A DNA stretch of 64,000 nt from Fasciola hepatica (taxonomy: Eukaryota; Platyhelminthes; Trematoda; Plagiorchiida; Fasciolidae). The stretch's first letter is position 1; each line of letters opens with the position of its first letter. Under the pieces are notes generated by a model. It worked only from the letters and a program-made list of their open reading frames with translations, had not been told where the DNA came from and made no database searches. The translations under genes were made by a program, and so were the position numbers. This document shows, piece by piece, positions 46,850 through 58,049 of this stretch. The stretch lies in NCBI GenBank assembly GCA_948099385.1, contig CANUEZ040000165.1, forward strand, positions 1,066,501 to 1,130,500, written 5' to 3'.

Positions 46850-47190
46850 TCGCTGTTAGCAGATACCCGGCAAACCGCCGCTTTTCATGGCTTGCATCAT
46901 TTCCGTTGATAATGCAAATTTAGCAGCACGAATGAACGACCTATTCGATATCCCCGCTGTGCACCACCGTCCAGCGTGAAACCGAAACCAGTTCAAAGTT
47001 TTCGCGGAAATCATTATTAGAGTGATCCATGTAAACTATCGATGGCTATGTTTTTCTACTGCTGGCACTTTTACCTTTTATACCTGAAGTTTGTGAATAT
47101 TTCGTTTTACTGAATAACGCTGTACACCATGGCCATGCACCTGCGCGTATGTCTCGACCATAGCCGAGAAATATACCATTATTATTATGG
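46850..47190 (+). repeat. X-family repeat, 3' part
   Basis: Shares GGCTTGCATCATTTCCGTTG near 46.89 kb with the TTGCATCAT block of the copies at 17.93 and 23.35 kb, and has the clearest X terminus: CATGCACCTGCGCGTATGTC, then TCGACCATAGCCGAGAAATA and TACCATTATTATTATGG. Confidence 0.6.
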
Positions 47191-47879
47191 CTTTTACCAC
47201 TTCCTCCGCAAACATGGACAGGAAATCCGGTCCCAGTTTCTTTGCGGGAAGCCGTACAATAATCGAATTCCGCCTACGATTATGTTGTCACTTATTTTGT
47301 TCCCAATATACTTTCCTACGGCCGATGTTGTTCCATTTTTCAAGCAGGGTTCCGTTTTTTATTCTGCACAGTGGTTTCTCCAAGTCTAGCTTCAACCACA
47401 TCTCTGAACCTAGTAGCGCTCATCTCTCCAAAGTTTCACCGTTCAATTTTTGTGTCCTACGTGCCATAGCCCCAGTAAAGTCGTAAGTGACTTACTTATC
47501 GACTATCACTTGGGTCCATTTATTTGTTCATTTTTTGTAGTAATCTTCCGCCCAGGTAACATTCACTTAATATGACAACTATACCCCTAGGCCTAGAGCT
47601 CAATTGCACACTCCATGCGCTAGGTCCTCCCTGAGAGGAAACCCAGCCCCAACACTTGTCCCCTGTATACATCATACCAAACTCATTTTGCTCGGTCCAC
47701 ACTGGGTTCATTCGTCTTGTCTTAGTTCGCCCCGGAATCGCAAAGCAGAATCCAGTTCTGGCGACCATCTTTAGTTGCCAGATCAGCTTTATCCTTCTTT
47801 ATCATCTTCGCCTTTGTTTTGCATTCCTGTCCTCTCTCATTCACTAGCAGCCCGCATTTTTTAATAATAGTCCCCATTT
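47191..47879. other. Unassigned spacer
   Basis: Short frames on both strands without motifs, between the X and Y copies. Confidence 0.35.
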
Positions 47880-49825
47880 CTAGACACAAGAGGTTCTTTT
47901 TGCCATTGGCAGTTGATCCCCAGCTGGGTGCATCCCATACTGCGCTTCGCTAACTTTGTTTTTCCAGACAACCACTGACGGACATCTTCCATTTGATGGC
48001 TCGGAAAAATACCTGGCTCAAATTTTCGGCTAGAAATTAGACACCTGCCCGTCAATCCATCACTACCCCACTGACCCTGTTCTCCAGGATCCCTCACAAC
48101 CTGGTCGCAAGCTTCTGAACTATTCGATCTCTACAGCTATGCGACAAAGCCAATATCATTCGTGCAAACCGAGCCGCTGCTTGGCTCGGTCTGGTACACC
48201 GCTTTAACCGACGCACGTAGGGCTTCAGGAAGTCTGCAACGATATGCGGCGCAGCTAGGATGGCGGATTGCACCCCCTGTCGCCAGAAACGGTTTTCAGG
48301 TTTGATATTCAACGCCGAATAGCCCCAGTTAATAAAGAACTACTAATACGCCGAGAATGCTGCAAATATGCTACTGTGTCCTCCAGTTATCACCGATTTT
48401 CCATCGTACTCGCCTCCATCTTCGCCATCTTAGCTTACCGCTTCTCGCGCCCGGCAAAATTAACCTCCCTTAGCACATAACTATCGCATGTTTAAAAGAA
48501 CGTTACCATGCTCGGCTAACCCCTCATGATCCTTTTTCCCGAGGATTCGTGCCAAGCCACTCACCCGTCCCATTCGCAAACTTCACCAATGCCCAAGACA
48601 AAACTCACCCCTTTGTAACACATTCATTGGTATATTTGAAATATGTCACACTTTTATGCTGCCATACACTTCCATTCTACAATGTCCAAACAATACACTT
48701 CACTGAGGAATATTTGCCTCCAGGGCATCCAAACAGTCGGCGATATTGCAACAGTTCGCTCTCCTTCTATCGGTCCCACGGTTTGCCCATACACGGCTGG
48801 AGCATTGCAATATCCTCACCTTGCAGATATTCATGCCTTTACCGTATATTCACATCGGAGACACATCTGTATCGCAGAGTTTTGGCTTGTCGCCATCACA
48901 TGACCCACTTTTTACGAAGAACATCAGCAGATAGTATTTTACCTGTCAATTACTTCACCGCCCAACTTCGCAAAAGTATTTATCGGTTTTTTGCATTTTT
49001 TCACATTCGGTTCTCTACCTTGGTAAATCCTCTCAGACAATTTTGATCCTTGCGACTCCCTTGCCATCATGTTCAGCCCTTGGATAACGCTAATCATTAC
49101 GTAAATACTTATTTGTCATTTAAATACTCATCTCCCCTGCAAACCGTGTCCCTGCTTCTATCACGGCTACGCACCACAATTTGATCTGTCGCCCAGTTCT
49201 TATTTCAGTGTTGGTGCATCATATCCCGCTTTCCCGAAAGCAAACAATCTGTTCAAAGATTACTTTTCTACATCCGGCTACTTCCTTCACCACTACCTAG
49301 GCAATCCCTCTCTACAGATGAGTCCACCACTGGGTATTTAACTGACTCAGCCGATATTCGGTCGCTAAACGTTACCAGAGTAATCTTCGATGGATTTTTC
49401 TTGTTCCTTGTCCGAAAATTCACTCCCTTCATCATCTGATTTCCCATCCTAAGCCGTTCCGTACACCTCAGAACGCTATGGCTGGTTTACGTCCCCCTTG
49501 GAATCTTCATCTTTCTCAGGGTAAACAAAGTTTCCGTCGATTGTATTTGATTCTTTCGTCGCGCGTTTCCCTTTGTTGTGATATTTGAGTAAAAGTCTAC
49601 TACTTCCAACCAGCTCCACCTGGGCTCGGCCGGCTTGGTCACCCGACCTTGAGATCCAATTTGCCGGGTGCCACCATGAAGAGTATTTAAATACTTTCTG
49701 CCATGCCATATGGAGTGCACATACCCGAATCACCCTCTGGGAATTCGGGTTCCGCTTTCAAGTGTACCGCTTGATCTTGCGTTGCAGCAGGCTTCGGGGT
49801 TATCCAAAATAGACCGATATTATTA
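47880..49825 (+). repeat. Y-family dispersed repeat, longest copy
   Basis: Begins with GTTGATCCCCAGCTGGG near 47.91 kb, aligned with 14.59 kb. It has GTCTGCAACGATATGCGGCG near 48.23 kb and TGCTGCAAATATGCTACTG near 48.36 kb, and ends GCTTCGGGGTTATCCAAAAT plus an ATT tail near 49.79-49.83 kb. From 48371 onward it is identical to the inverted copy at 32.0-30.6 kb, while upstream it is only moderately similar. Frames 48549-49046 and 48643-48903 are those of the repeat. Confidence 0.7.
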
Positions 49826-50943
49826 TTATCAATAAAAAATGGAGAAACGCGGTCTACGATGCGTCAGCTGAGGAGAAATGGGAATCGGTGTAAGGATGAA
49901 ACAATGTTAGACAAGAACCTCATGAGACTAGTTATTGTACTGTAGAAAGCAAATAAGCTGATAATGTTTACTCAGTTTCATCTGTCTTGGACTGCCGGTG
50001 TTTGCACGATTCACAAGTCTAAGCTCTGCTCATAGGCTTGGTCCTCGGGTACGTTTACATTGAGGAGCAGTAAGGTTTGGATACCCGTGATGATCTTACC
50101 CAACGCACTTCCAAATCGATGGCCAGAAGTAGAACTGCGTGCGTCTAACGGCAATTTGTTGCATAAGTTAGAGTAAACTGTGGCAAAGAAATGTGAACAT
50201 AAGCTATTGTTTTGTAATGAGGGTTGGAAGATCAAGAATTCTGGAAATTGGTGGGTAGATAGGAACAAACGCAAAGTGCAACGGATTGGAAGCATATGTC
50301 CGGCTGTGAAGGATGTTATACAGAAAGTTAATGTTTGGCTTCATAGAGCAGAGCCATGAAGGGTCTGGTTTTAAAAGAAAGCAGCTTTGTTTATAAGTGA
50401 GGGATGAGCTCCATTCAGTCAGCCGCTTGGTAGAACTGCGTTGGACTCGTTCGATACCAATTCTGTCCGGTTCGCGAATGCTAGAAAAGATCAACGGGCA
50501 GTATTCAAATAGGGGCCTGGCATGAGATTTGTAGATGAAGTGAATGCAGACTCGCAGTCGAAAGGAGCGAAACATTGGCCCTAAGCACTCTCTGGCCTCA
50601 GCAACTTGGAGAGCCGAATATTCAGAGAAATCAAATATGCAGGTATAGCTTGAGTCAAGGTCCCGAACAACTTGTTTGCTAGCAATGAATAAACCACAGA
50701 CTGCTAGAGGCCCTGGGGGTAGGTTGCATTTATATGTAAGCACCTCACATTTGTCAGCAGAAAAAGTCATCCACCAAGTCGAGGACCATCCATCGAGTTT
50801 AGTTGTGTCTTCAGAGATGTTGATAGTGACCGAGGCGAGACAACCGGGCTTGAATGAGTAGACAGTCTAAATGTCACCGGCAAAAAGAAATTGGGTGCCA
50901 TGGCTCTCTGAGAGGAATATGCCGTTTATATACATGAGGAACA
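48371..50943 (-). repeat. Inverted repeat 2, right arm (2,573 bp)
   Basis: Reverse complement of 29474-32046 with one difference seen. It contains the 3' part of a Y repeat and the 3' part of a LINE in tail-to-tail order. Confidence 0.95.
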
Positions 50944-51470
50944 GCAGAGGACCAAGAACTTCACCATGTATGACACCAATGGTAACCGGTTCCCTAGTGG
51001 AACGGTTTTTATTTATCGGGGCAACCTGAGAGCAGTTAGACAGGTAAGAAATAATCCAATATATTAAGGGGTCAGCAATGCCAAAGGATCGGAATTTTCA
51101 GGAGATGGAGGTTTGGCACGCCGTCAACAGCCTTTGACATATCCAAGCAAAGTACTAATGGGACCATTCCGTTGTCTGCCGTCTCAGTAATGAGGTTCTA
51201 AAAATGAAGTTGACAGGTTGCTCAAGATCTCGACAGAAGGAAACCGTATTTTCAAGTAATGCTAATGTCTAATTGGAAGAGGCACTGCACAATGTGTTTT
51301 CTCACTATTTCTTCCATCAGTCGGGAGAGAATAGATGTGTGGTTGATGGGACGGCAGTTTGTTACCACATGCAGTGGGTCTTTCTTGTGGTGCAGGGTTA
51401 TGACTGAGCACTTCCAGCTTGTCGACATCAGACCGGAGTTTATTGGTAGGGTAAATAGATTAAGCAGTAA
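49835..51470 (-). pseudogene. Degenerate LINE RT, longer partner copy
   Basis: On the minus strand the RT starts near 51.45 kb with WKCSVITLHHKKDPLHVV, then NCRPINHTSILSRLMEEIV (VNYRPISLTSxxxKxxE block), LCLDMSKA (motif A) and REPVTIGVIHGEVLGPLL (motif B). It then enters the region identical to the left arm: FLMYINGIF, FAGD with its stop, and the 188-codon C-terminal frame (50770-50204). Its 5' part is longer than the left copy's, and diverged. The 3' tail meets the Y repeat tail at about 49.83 kb. Confidence 0.65.
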
Positions 51471-51559
51471 ATAACGTAAGTCAGTTGCGTATTTACCTAC
51501 TGCAGCGGGCAGTAAACCTTTAGGTCCTTTGTAAGATTAAGGATTCATTGGGAGGAATC

Positions 51560-52290
51560 CGTTGATAACCTTTGGAATACGATTGACACAGTACATGCTG
51601 ACAAAGTCACCGCCCTGATGAACTTTATTGCTCTATCGATCTACAGATACATTGCTGACTGTCCAGGTTACGACAAGTCTATTATTAGTCTGGAATTTTT
51701 TTAAACACAGCCAAGAAATGCTATCTTCGCCTGATACGTACAGTCAGCTATAAGAAAAGCACAGCCAGTTTATCCATCAGTTTCCGAAGAAATTGGGAGC
51801 ACTCTCTGCCAGTCATGACCTCATATCCGTCGGTGCCTAGCTGTACCGCAAAGAGTTTATTCGCAACGCATTCTTTCGTGGACTTTCGCCAAAACTTGTC
51901 CGTCAGAAACTATTATAGGAGAAGAACTTAGACTTATGATAATGCAATGCAATTATATTAGCTCAGAAGCAATCTAAGTATATGCTACTTCACATCTTGG
52001 TGTTTTGGATCCAAAAGATCTATTGACCAGTTGGCTGGGGACAATGAAGGATATGACAGTGAACCGTTAAAAGTAATGGTCGTGTTGTCACTTTTAGTAA
52101 AGCCAGAATTACTGATCAATGCGTGTTTGTACGGTAGGAATGTGCTTTCAGTGCGTTTGCTGTTAGGGGGGTTCTTCCTTTTCCGGACCCCGTGGGTCCA
52201 CTCCCTATCAATCTCGTGAATTCGAACTTTCCATCTCTGCTTGCAAAATGGTGAGAAAGGCAGCAATCATCGGGGTTTGCTCCGCTGTTT
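51560..52290 (+). pseudogene. Gypsy Gag remnant
   Basis: The plus strand reads ADKVTALMNFIALSIYRYIA, then ISLEFF and KNAIFA. In another frame come HQFPKKLGALSASHDLISVG, a stop, LYRKEFIRNAFFRGLSPKLV and RQKLL. These fit the Gypsy capsid pattern (LxxYVxPxNxIFARYxL, FLQxLxxLSxxCxF, YRxExIRDAFIxGL, IRQKLLE). A vestigial Cys-rich segment (about 52.1-52.26 kb) is where the zinc knuckles would be. Frameshifts and stops abound. No pol follows. It runs into an ATG microsatellite and an oppositely oriented RTE. Confidence 0.6.
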
Positions 52291-52301
52291 AACACTGTAA
52301 A

Positions 52302-52350
<49 letters not shown>
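52302..52350. repeat. (ATG)n microsatellite, RTE tail
   Basis: 49 bp of ATG units on plus, which is (TCA)n at the 3' end of the minus-strand RTE. RTE-type LINEs usually end in short tandem repeats. Confidence 0.9.
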
Positions 52351-52354
<4 letters not shown>

Positions 52355-53538
52355 GATACCCTTATCTACGTATTCGCTATTTGGCAAAGACGCATAGTCT
52401 CACCATCACGTTAACATAGAAAAAATACTTTTACTTTTATGCGGCTGGCTCCTGCAAGAGAATGAGCCTGCTTCATGCAAGTCCCGAATGGCACCTGCCC
52501 ATGAGAAGCTATCGGGTGCGAGACCTGAACAAAGAGAAATCTAATTCTGCTTCCAGTTGTGAAAGCCGCAGACGGCCTGGAGTCCTAATTCCTCCAATTC
52601 CGATTTGAATGCGCTGATCCATGTTTCCAGCCATCCTCCGGGTCAACGGCGCCATCCTGGAAATGGAACAGGAGAGAGGCATTGTCTTGAGATCTCTCTA
52701 TCCGGACGTAGTACGACATGTCCCGACCAACTCAATCCTCGCCTTTGGATAAAAGCTGACAGGTTTTTATATCGGAGCATCGCCGTCTTATTGTCTCGTT
52801 TAAACGTTTCCGGTGACAAGCAATTTTCACTATCAGCGGCAGACAACAGTTATCAAAATCGTCCAGGTTTATGGTGTCTTCGAAGCGTAGTGGCCAAGTC
52901 TCGCAGTCGCGGGCCAGTACTGGATGGATAGCGATCCTGAAGACGAGGGCTTAGGTCCGGAGGCTTGTTTCGTTTCGCGCCCAGAGTACATAGGGAAGCT
53001 GAAGAAGGGCAAACCTTGCCTTGGCAACGCGCACCTTGACTTCATCTTTGGCTCGGCCATTTGGGAGAGTCGTAGAGCCCAGATAACGGAACGCCGGGAA
53101 GAGTTTAATTTCTTCGCCACTCATGTGTATCGGGAGAATGGACCATGTGGAGCATGTCGAAAGGATCTTGGTCTTCGGCGTATTAATCTCAAGTCCCACA
53201 TGTTTAGCGAAATATTCTACGCGGCCGAGAACCAGCTGCGAGGCGGATGGGCTATCTCCGAGGATCACGAGGTCGTCCGCAAATCCGAAATTGGAGAGGA
53301 AAGCATCGGTGCCCAGCTGAATACCAGGGTAATCGGTTGGCACCTGGAGCCCTGTCTTATCAATGGTGTAGGTAAATAGCACTGGCGACAGGGGACAGAC
53401 TAATCTAACACCGGAGTTTAGGGAGAAGTCGCTTGACTCCCATCCATATGTGCATATTCTTGCGTGAGAACTTGCCTAGCGCGACCTTATGAGACAGCGG
53501 AGCTGTTGGGGCATTTCTACCCGTTTTCAGAATAGTTG
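52355..53538 (-). pseudogene. RTE-type LINE, 3' half of RT to tail
   Basis: The minus strand reads PQQLRCLIRSR, a stop, ICTYGWESSDFSLNSGVRLV and CPLSPVLFTYTIDKTGLQVP (RTE GVRQGCPLSPxLFNxxID). Then comes the 143-codon frame 53382-52951 with FGFADDLVILGDSPSASQLV (catalytic FADD), VGLEINTPKTKI and FRYLGSTTLPNGRAKDEV. Frame 52846-52643 carries the C-terminal SPETFKRDNKTAMLRY and RPDREISRQCL block, and the copy ends at the TCA tail. Some stops are present. The 5' half of this same RTE lies beyond the Gypsy insertion, at 57.89-58.14 kb. Confidence 0.8.
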
Positions 53539-53539
53539 A

Positions 53540-53714
53540 TGCTTGTGTGATTACAAAATCCAAATGGTTGTTGCAGGGTGAAGAGAGGGGCCTAGAATTC
53601 AGGCTTCATTTGACATACATCTGAATGGTAGAATCTGAGAACAATGAAATGGAAATTCATCAGAACAACAGTAATAAAACTAAGGTAGAAAGAATATAGT
53701 AAATGTGCGTGACA
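53540..53714 (-). repeat. Gypsy 3' LTR
   Basis: 175 bp on minus: begins TGTCACGCACATTTACTATA and ends ATCACACAAGCA. It aligns with the 5' LTR through AGTTTTATT, TCAAAT and GGCCCC blocks at roughly 65-70% by eye. Confidence 0.65.
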
Positions 53715-53725
53715 TTCCTCCCCGC
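53715..53725 (-). other. Polypurine tract
   Basis: GCGGGGAGGAA on minus, immediately upstream of the 3' LTR; the expected plus-strand DNA primer. Confidence 0.7.
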
Positions 53726-54690
53726 AAACTGTTTCGATCGAGAACGTTTGTATCGGAGGTGATTCACACTTCCCTATTTCCTGGATTATGGGGATGGACT
53801 CATGCTGTGCTTCTACTGGGGGTTCTGTACTGGATTCGGTAGTATATTACTGATATTGGCTTGTGAGACGAGGGACTTCTGTATATTCTCGTGCATCAAG
53901 GGGATCACACTCGGTTTCGGGTGAAGGCTGAAAGTCCTAATTTGAGCCGGCGGATGATTTTCGGCGAACTCAGCTGCCGTTGGTAGTCCTGAGGCCTGGC
54001 TTTTAGGCGCCAAAGTATGCGTAGAGACCGTGCCTTCTCTTTCGCCTGGAAAAGGAATGTGAGCTTATTTTGGATTGCGTTAAATCAGTTCAACTTAGTC
54101 AACTAAGGGATCGTATTTTGTTGGCCTCATCGGGCGAAACATTAGGGCCAATTCTGGACTACTGAGGCAGGTTGACAATAGGACCCCTGGGGTTGATTAA
54201 CGATGATGAGTGAATAATCGCTCATTTGATGTCCCATTTATTGCCAAACCCGGCGGCTACCTAATAGAGTGCGGCACGTCTGGATGAACATCCTCCCACT
54301 GGGCGCATGGTAGTCCCTGTAAGGGGCAGTTGAGCAACAAGTAGCCAAATTCGAAAAGGATCCCGAAATCAGAACGCGATTATCCGTGAAATTCTACGAT
54401 ACTAGACTATCAAATGAACGTGACATAAAACAGGTACGAATCTCATTTATGCGATCATAAAGACTCGGAAAACGAGAACCAAATCGCTATGTGCGAGAAT
54501 GGAGCACACAATCCACGCAGGTCCAAAATAGGATATGACAGGGTAGCGCGTTGGACGAGAACAAACAAACCTTGGTTCGTGAAAAAATACGGTGCATAAA
54601 ACAAGCAAATAGTGTACATGAGCGGGTGATGAAAAGGAAACATGAAATTGCAGTGCTTCTAGAGGGAACTTCTACGGGCAGTCCTTACAG
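53726..54690 (-). pseudogene. Gypsy integrase C-terminus or 3' spacer
   Basis: Frames such as 54013-53813 (SQASGLPTAAEFAENHPPAQ, then SLHPKPSV) could be the divergent integrase tail. No conserved motif was identified. Confidence 0.3.
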
Positions 54691-55265
54691 TCCCCTTGAC
54701 TAGGCTGCAATAATAATGGTTCTTCAGAGGGTTCTATTGAGCCTTTCCACTTGTCCGTTTGAATGAGCATTGTAGGCCTTTGTTCTGCTGGTTAACATAC
54801 CCTTGCGGTGGAGGCAGTTGTTTGGTTCTTCAGATGAGAAAGGACCTTTTTCCGAATATGTGTGGAGGTTTAACGAAAACCACGTACAGCTGGGAAAGGC
54901 AACCGATGGTTGCGGCGGTCGACAGGTCTGGGCAGGCTTAAGGAAGCGGGAGCCTGCAGTACTGGTCTACTATAGCGAGTAGGCAACGGTTTTGGGATAC
55001 TGGGGGAAAGAGCCCCTTAAAATAGAAGCGGCGAAGTAGCTTCGATCAGTTTCCCGGTGGGTCGCTTGCAAAACTATGGTTTCCACTTGGGACAAAGCGT
55101 ACAACCACTGATGACAGATTTCACATCGTCGACTGAGTACGGTACGCTCTCTGTCCCGACAAAATGAAGCCCACGGACAATACTAGTGTGGCGGGGTGAG
55201 TCGTATAATTTTTTGATTGACCACAGTGACGTGAATGCAGAACAGAAGCTGCGAGACAGCATGTC
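54691..55265 (-). pseudogene. Gypsy integrase remnant
   Basis: The minus-strand frame 55451-55074 ends with LYDSPRHTSIVRGLHFVGTE, then SVISGCTLCPKWKP, the HHCC zinc-binding domain (HPGxxRxLHFVR, CxxCxxxKP). Downstream reads TGKLIEATSP and, near 54.77-54.71 kb, AYNAHSNGQVERLNRTL. The NGQVERxN core motif is clear, with the integrase Glu in QVE. Several frameshifts and stops lie in between. Confidence 0.65.
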
Positions 55266-55650
55266 GGCCTCTACATTCTCATGACCGGGGCGGCGGATGA
55301 AGTGGAGTATTTGGCACAATAGTTCTGTTCGCCTCCTCAGAATCTTATCATTTTTGATCTTTCCCTTGGTGTCGGCAGACAAACATATGAGCAGCCGACT
55401 TTCGATCCGTGATATGTGGGAAGTAGCTACCCACTTCCCGATATCCCCCACAATAACGATAGCCGCTTTTTATGGGTGAATGATGCTTTTGGTTTTGAGA
55501 CAGATTCCGGGAAAAGAATGCTACCGGTCTGTGACTTTGAGTGTGGCTGAGCATTTGTTTCAACGACCAATGGCACCTCAGGATCGACAGCGGTGACGGC
55601 AGCACGGGCGAGCTCGATCTTGGGTGTTTCAAATGACCCTCTGACAACGT
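55266..55650 (-). pseudogene. Gypsy RNase H remnant
   Basis: The minus strand reads RPVAFFSRNLSQNQKHHSPI, then ITDRKSAAHMFVCR, GKIKNDKILRRRTELLCQIL and FIRRPGHENVEADMLSRS. These are the standard Ty3/Gypsy RNase H blocks (RPVAFFSRTLSxxExxYSxxE, TDHKSL, DALSR). The frame switches once near 55.4 kb. Confidence 0.75.
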
Positions 55651-56800
55651 CTGGTGACGGAAGTACGTGGCTATGGACCGGTGGATGAATCCTATCCGAG
55701 AAGCGGGGTCACCATTGAGAATAGTACAAAGATGAACCTATATCCCGGAGCTCAGATTCCATACCTTTCGGGAGGGGGAGTTCCTGAACGGGCCATAATC
55801 TTCCGGGGTCGGGTTTCATCAGATCACATGAAACTTCAAGACACAAGGGTTTAAGCTCTTTTCTAAAGGGTGATACTTTTTTCGTTCAGAGTAGGTCGGT
55901 ATTCTCTCGATAAATTATGAAGGTTGGCAACTTTCTTATCGTGACCATCTATGTTTGGGCCACGTGCAGCTAAATTTCCGGTGTAGGCGAAAGTTCCTTC
56001 CAAGTTTTTTTCCGCGAATAGTTTTCTCGATAGCCTGCTGAAAACAAGCCACATCGTTTGCCACTCCGAAAGGTACCCGGCAGACATATATACATTCTCA
56101 CAGGCTTCAGAAGCAGAAGGTGGTCTATCTCGATTTCCCATGGAGATTTAATGATGAGTTCCGCGTTTCCAGTGCACTGAAAATAAAATTTCCGGATATT
56201 TTAGATACCACGTCATCGACTCTATGTAGCGGATGAGCTTTCAATTGCGTGTATCGACTGAGAGTTTGACTGTAGTCAACTACCATGTGTTGTTTCTGCC
56301 TTCCGTTCGTTGTAACAGGGACATGAGCGCGCCAGGGTGACTTTGATGTCTCATTGACGCCACCCCTCTGAGGATGCTTAATTTCCGATCGAATGATTTT
56401 ATCATCTTTAGGAGTGTAGGGTCGTGGTTTAGTTGCGGTGGGCTTGCAATCTGATAGCAAGCTCCCGAAAAAGAGGGGGGTTCAATATATGAGGCTGTCA
56501 TACTACAAAGGGAGAGGGTTGGTCTGCTGCCGCTGGGTAGAATCTCAACTGCTTTGCGGAATTTCAAAAAGCCGTGCCCCAGTAATACATCCACACCGTT
56601 TTATGAGCAGAGACTTCGAAGTAGCTGCATGAATTATCCTCGAAGCTTGTGTTAGCAAAGCAGTGACCCTTCTTTTGACAGGTTAGTTTTGTGAAAGCCA
56701 CGAAGATGACGCTGGATAACTGTAGGATTCCGAGGTGACGACTCTGTCCCACAGATTTACAGACGTAACTGTCGGAACTCCCTGTATCTGTCTAAGTTTC
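55651..56800 (-). pseudogene. Gypsy protease-RT remnant
   Basis: The RT is visible at 56460-56125: KSPWRAHVPVTTN, KQHMVVDYSQTLSRYTQLKA, then HPLHRVDD (SPWxAPVxxVxKK, RxCVDYRxLNxxTxxDxYPLPxIDD). The next block (56141-55863) is LSEWQTMWLVFSRL then LEGTFAYTGNLA, where the YxDD catalytic box is degraded to YTGN. The protease region (about 56.75-56.5 kb) reads poorly, and no intact DSG/DTG was found. Confidence 0.65.
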
Positions 56801-56899
56801 TATGGGGTTCTTGTTCGCAGAAAGCTTTGTTAGCGCATTTAAAAGACAATCCGGAGAAGGGGCAGCGATGATGTTAGACAGTACAGGTGTTGTGGTAGA

Positions 56900-57640
56900 G
56901 TCCATTCGTTTGCTCTGAAGGTGCTCGGCAGAAAATTTTTAAGTGTCCCTTCTTTCCACATTTACCGAAAACCGCATCCTCAGCATCACATTTGAATCGA
57001 AGATGTCTCTCGTTCCCACAGGAACAACATTTGGTCTTTAAAGCCGCTGACGCTGGTTCCGTAAGTTGCCACCTTCCTTTTGCTCAGATGCACAATTATC
57101 AGTTGATTCGGTGGGTGTGGAAGTCGAAGCGGTATAAGATATAGATAATGTCTGGAAGGCTCTGGATTGTTTTCAGGCCATCTCAAGCAACCTGGCCAAT
57201 TCCAGAGCAGTTTGCAGATCTAAAGATTTATTTCAAGGAAGTTGCTAGCAGAAGATGGTCGACTGCCTCTCGCTTATGGAGGCGTCTTTAATAGTATAGT
57301 GCTTATTTTGCTCAGCTGTCATGGCCTGGAAGTTACCATCCCTAGATGAGTACTTCGGCTTTTGGAAGAACTCGTTGAAATCCTACAGCGTTTCTCGTTT
57401 GCATGTTGAGGGTATGTAGCGTCCGAATACCTCACTGAGCTGCTTGATGAACAATTTTTCAAGGGGTTGCATAGAATCTTCGCATGAGGTATACTAATTC
57501 ACTTGGTCGTATATGGTCGGAGAAATGTTGTATAGGAAAACAAGCTTCTCGGAATCGTCTACACTAACTTTGTCGAGCACTTTACCGAATTTGTAGCGCC
57601 AGTGACGCCAAACTTTTTCAAGTAGCCGAGTTTGGATCCG
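56900..57640 (-). pseudogene. Gypsy Gag remnant with CCHC knuckle
   Basis: Near 57.03-56.94 kb the minus strand reads TKCCSCGNERHLRFKC, a canonical C-x2-C-x4-H-x4-C zinc knuckle, then AVFGKCGKKGHLKIFC, a second knuckle whose first Cys is Phe. Upstream, capsid-like phrases such as FLYNISPTIYDQV and LEKLFIKQLSEVFGRYIPS appear with stops between them. Together they identify a nucleocapsid/capsid relic. Confidence 0.6.
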
Positions 57641-57702
57641 CGTCGAATCGTTCGAGACGTTGATGGCGTTTCATTTTGAGACGGTGTGTAAGCCAAACAA
57701 GA

Positions 57703-57878
57703 TGGTATGTTTATGAATACGGAGTCCGAATGCTTGTGGTAGAGAGAAGACGGGGGCCAAGTATTTGGGCTCAATTTGAAAAGCCACTGATAGATGGAAA
57801 ATGAAATCAATGAAGCGGAAATTTATCGGAGTAACAGAAATAAAACTAGGATAGATAAAACAGTTAATGAGCTTGACA
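57703..57878 (-). repeat. Gypsy 5' LTR
   Basis: 176 bp on minus: begins TGTCAAGCTCATTAACTG and ends AAACATACCA. Homologous to 53540-53714. Immediately outside lies the RTE sequence ending GTTATGGACTAC on minus. Confidence 0.65.
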
Positions 57879-58049
57879 GTAGTCCATAACTATTCTCTGT
57901 CAACTGAGTCAAAGGCAGCCCGAAAATCAATGAAACAAGCTGCGGTCGGTTGTTGGAACTTGTACCGATGTTTCAGTACTCGGTGGAGGGTGAATATTTT
58001 ATCCACAGGCCCTCTGCCCTGGCGGAAGTCTCGATGATTTGGGGAGCGG
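57872..58049 (-). repeat. Inverted repeat 3, left arm
   Basis: 178 bp reverse-complementary to 59407-59584 (coordinate sum 117456), one difference seen. It spans RTE RT sequence and the first seven bases of the Gypsy LTR. Confidence 0.85.

Larger units (their letters stand above)
53540..57878 (-). mobile_element. Gypsy LTR retrotransposon inserted in an RTE
   Basis: A 4.34-kb element on the minus strand. The two LTRs begin TGTCA, end CA and differ in length by one base (176 and 175 bp), but their sequences have diverged heavily. The purine tract GCGGGGAGGAA sits directly before the 3' LTR (53715-53725 on plus). Gag, protease/RT, RNase H and integrase remnants occur in that order. RTE sequence on both sides rejoins in frame if the element is removed, which shows the insertion target. 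A short target duplication is not clearly resolved. Confidence 0.75.

Noticed and set aside
52302..52350. CRISPR-like or satellite array
   Set aside because: Plain ATG microsatellite at an RTE tail. No repeat-spacer structure exists anywhere in the window.
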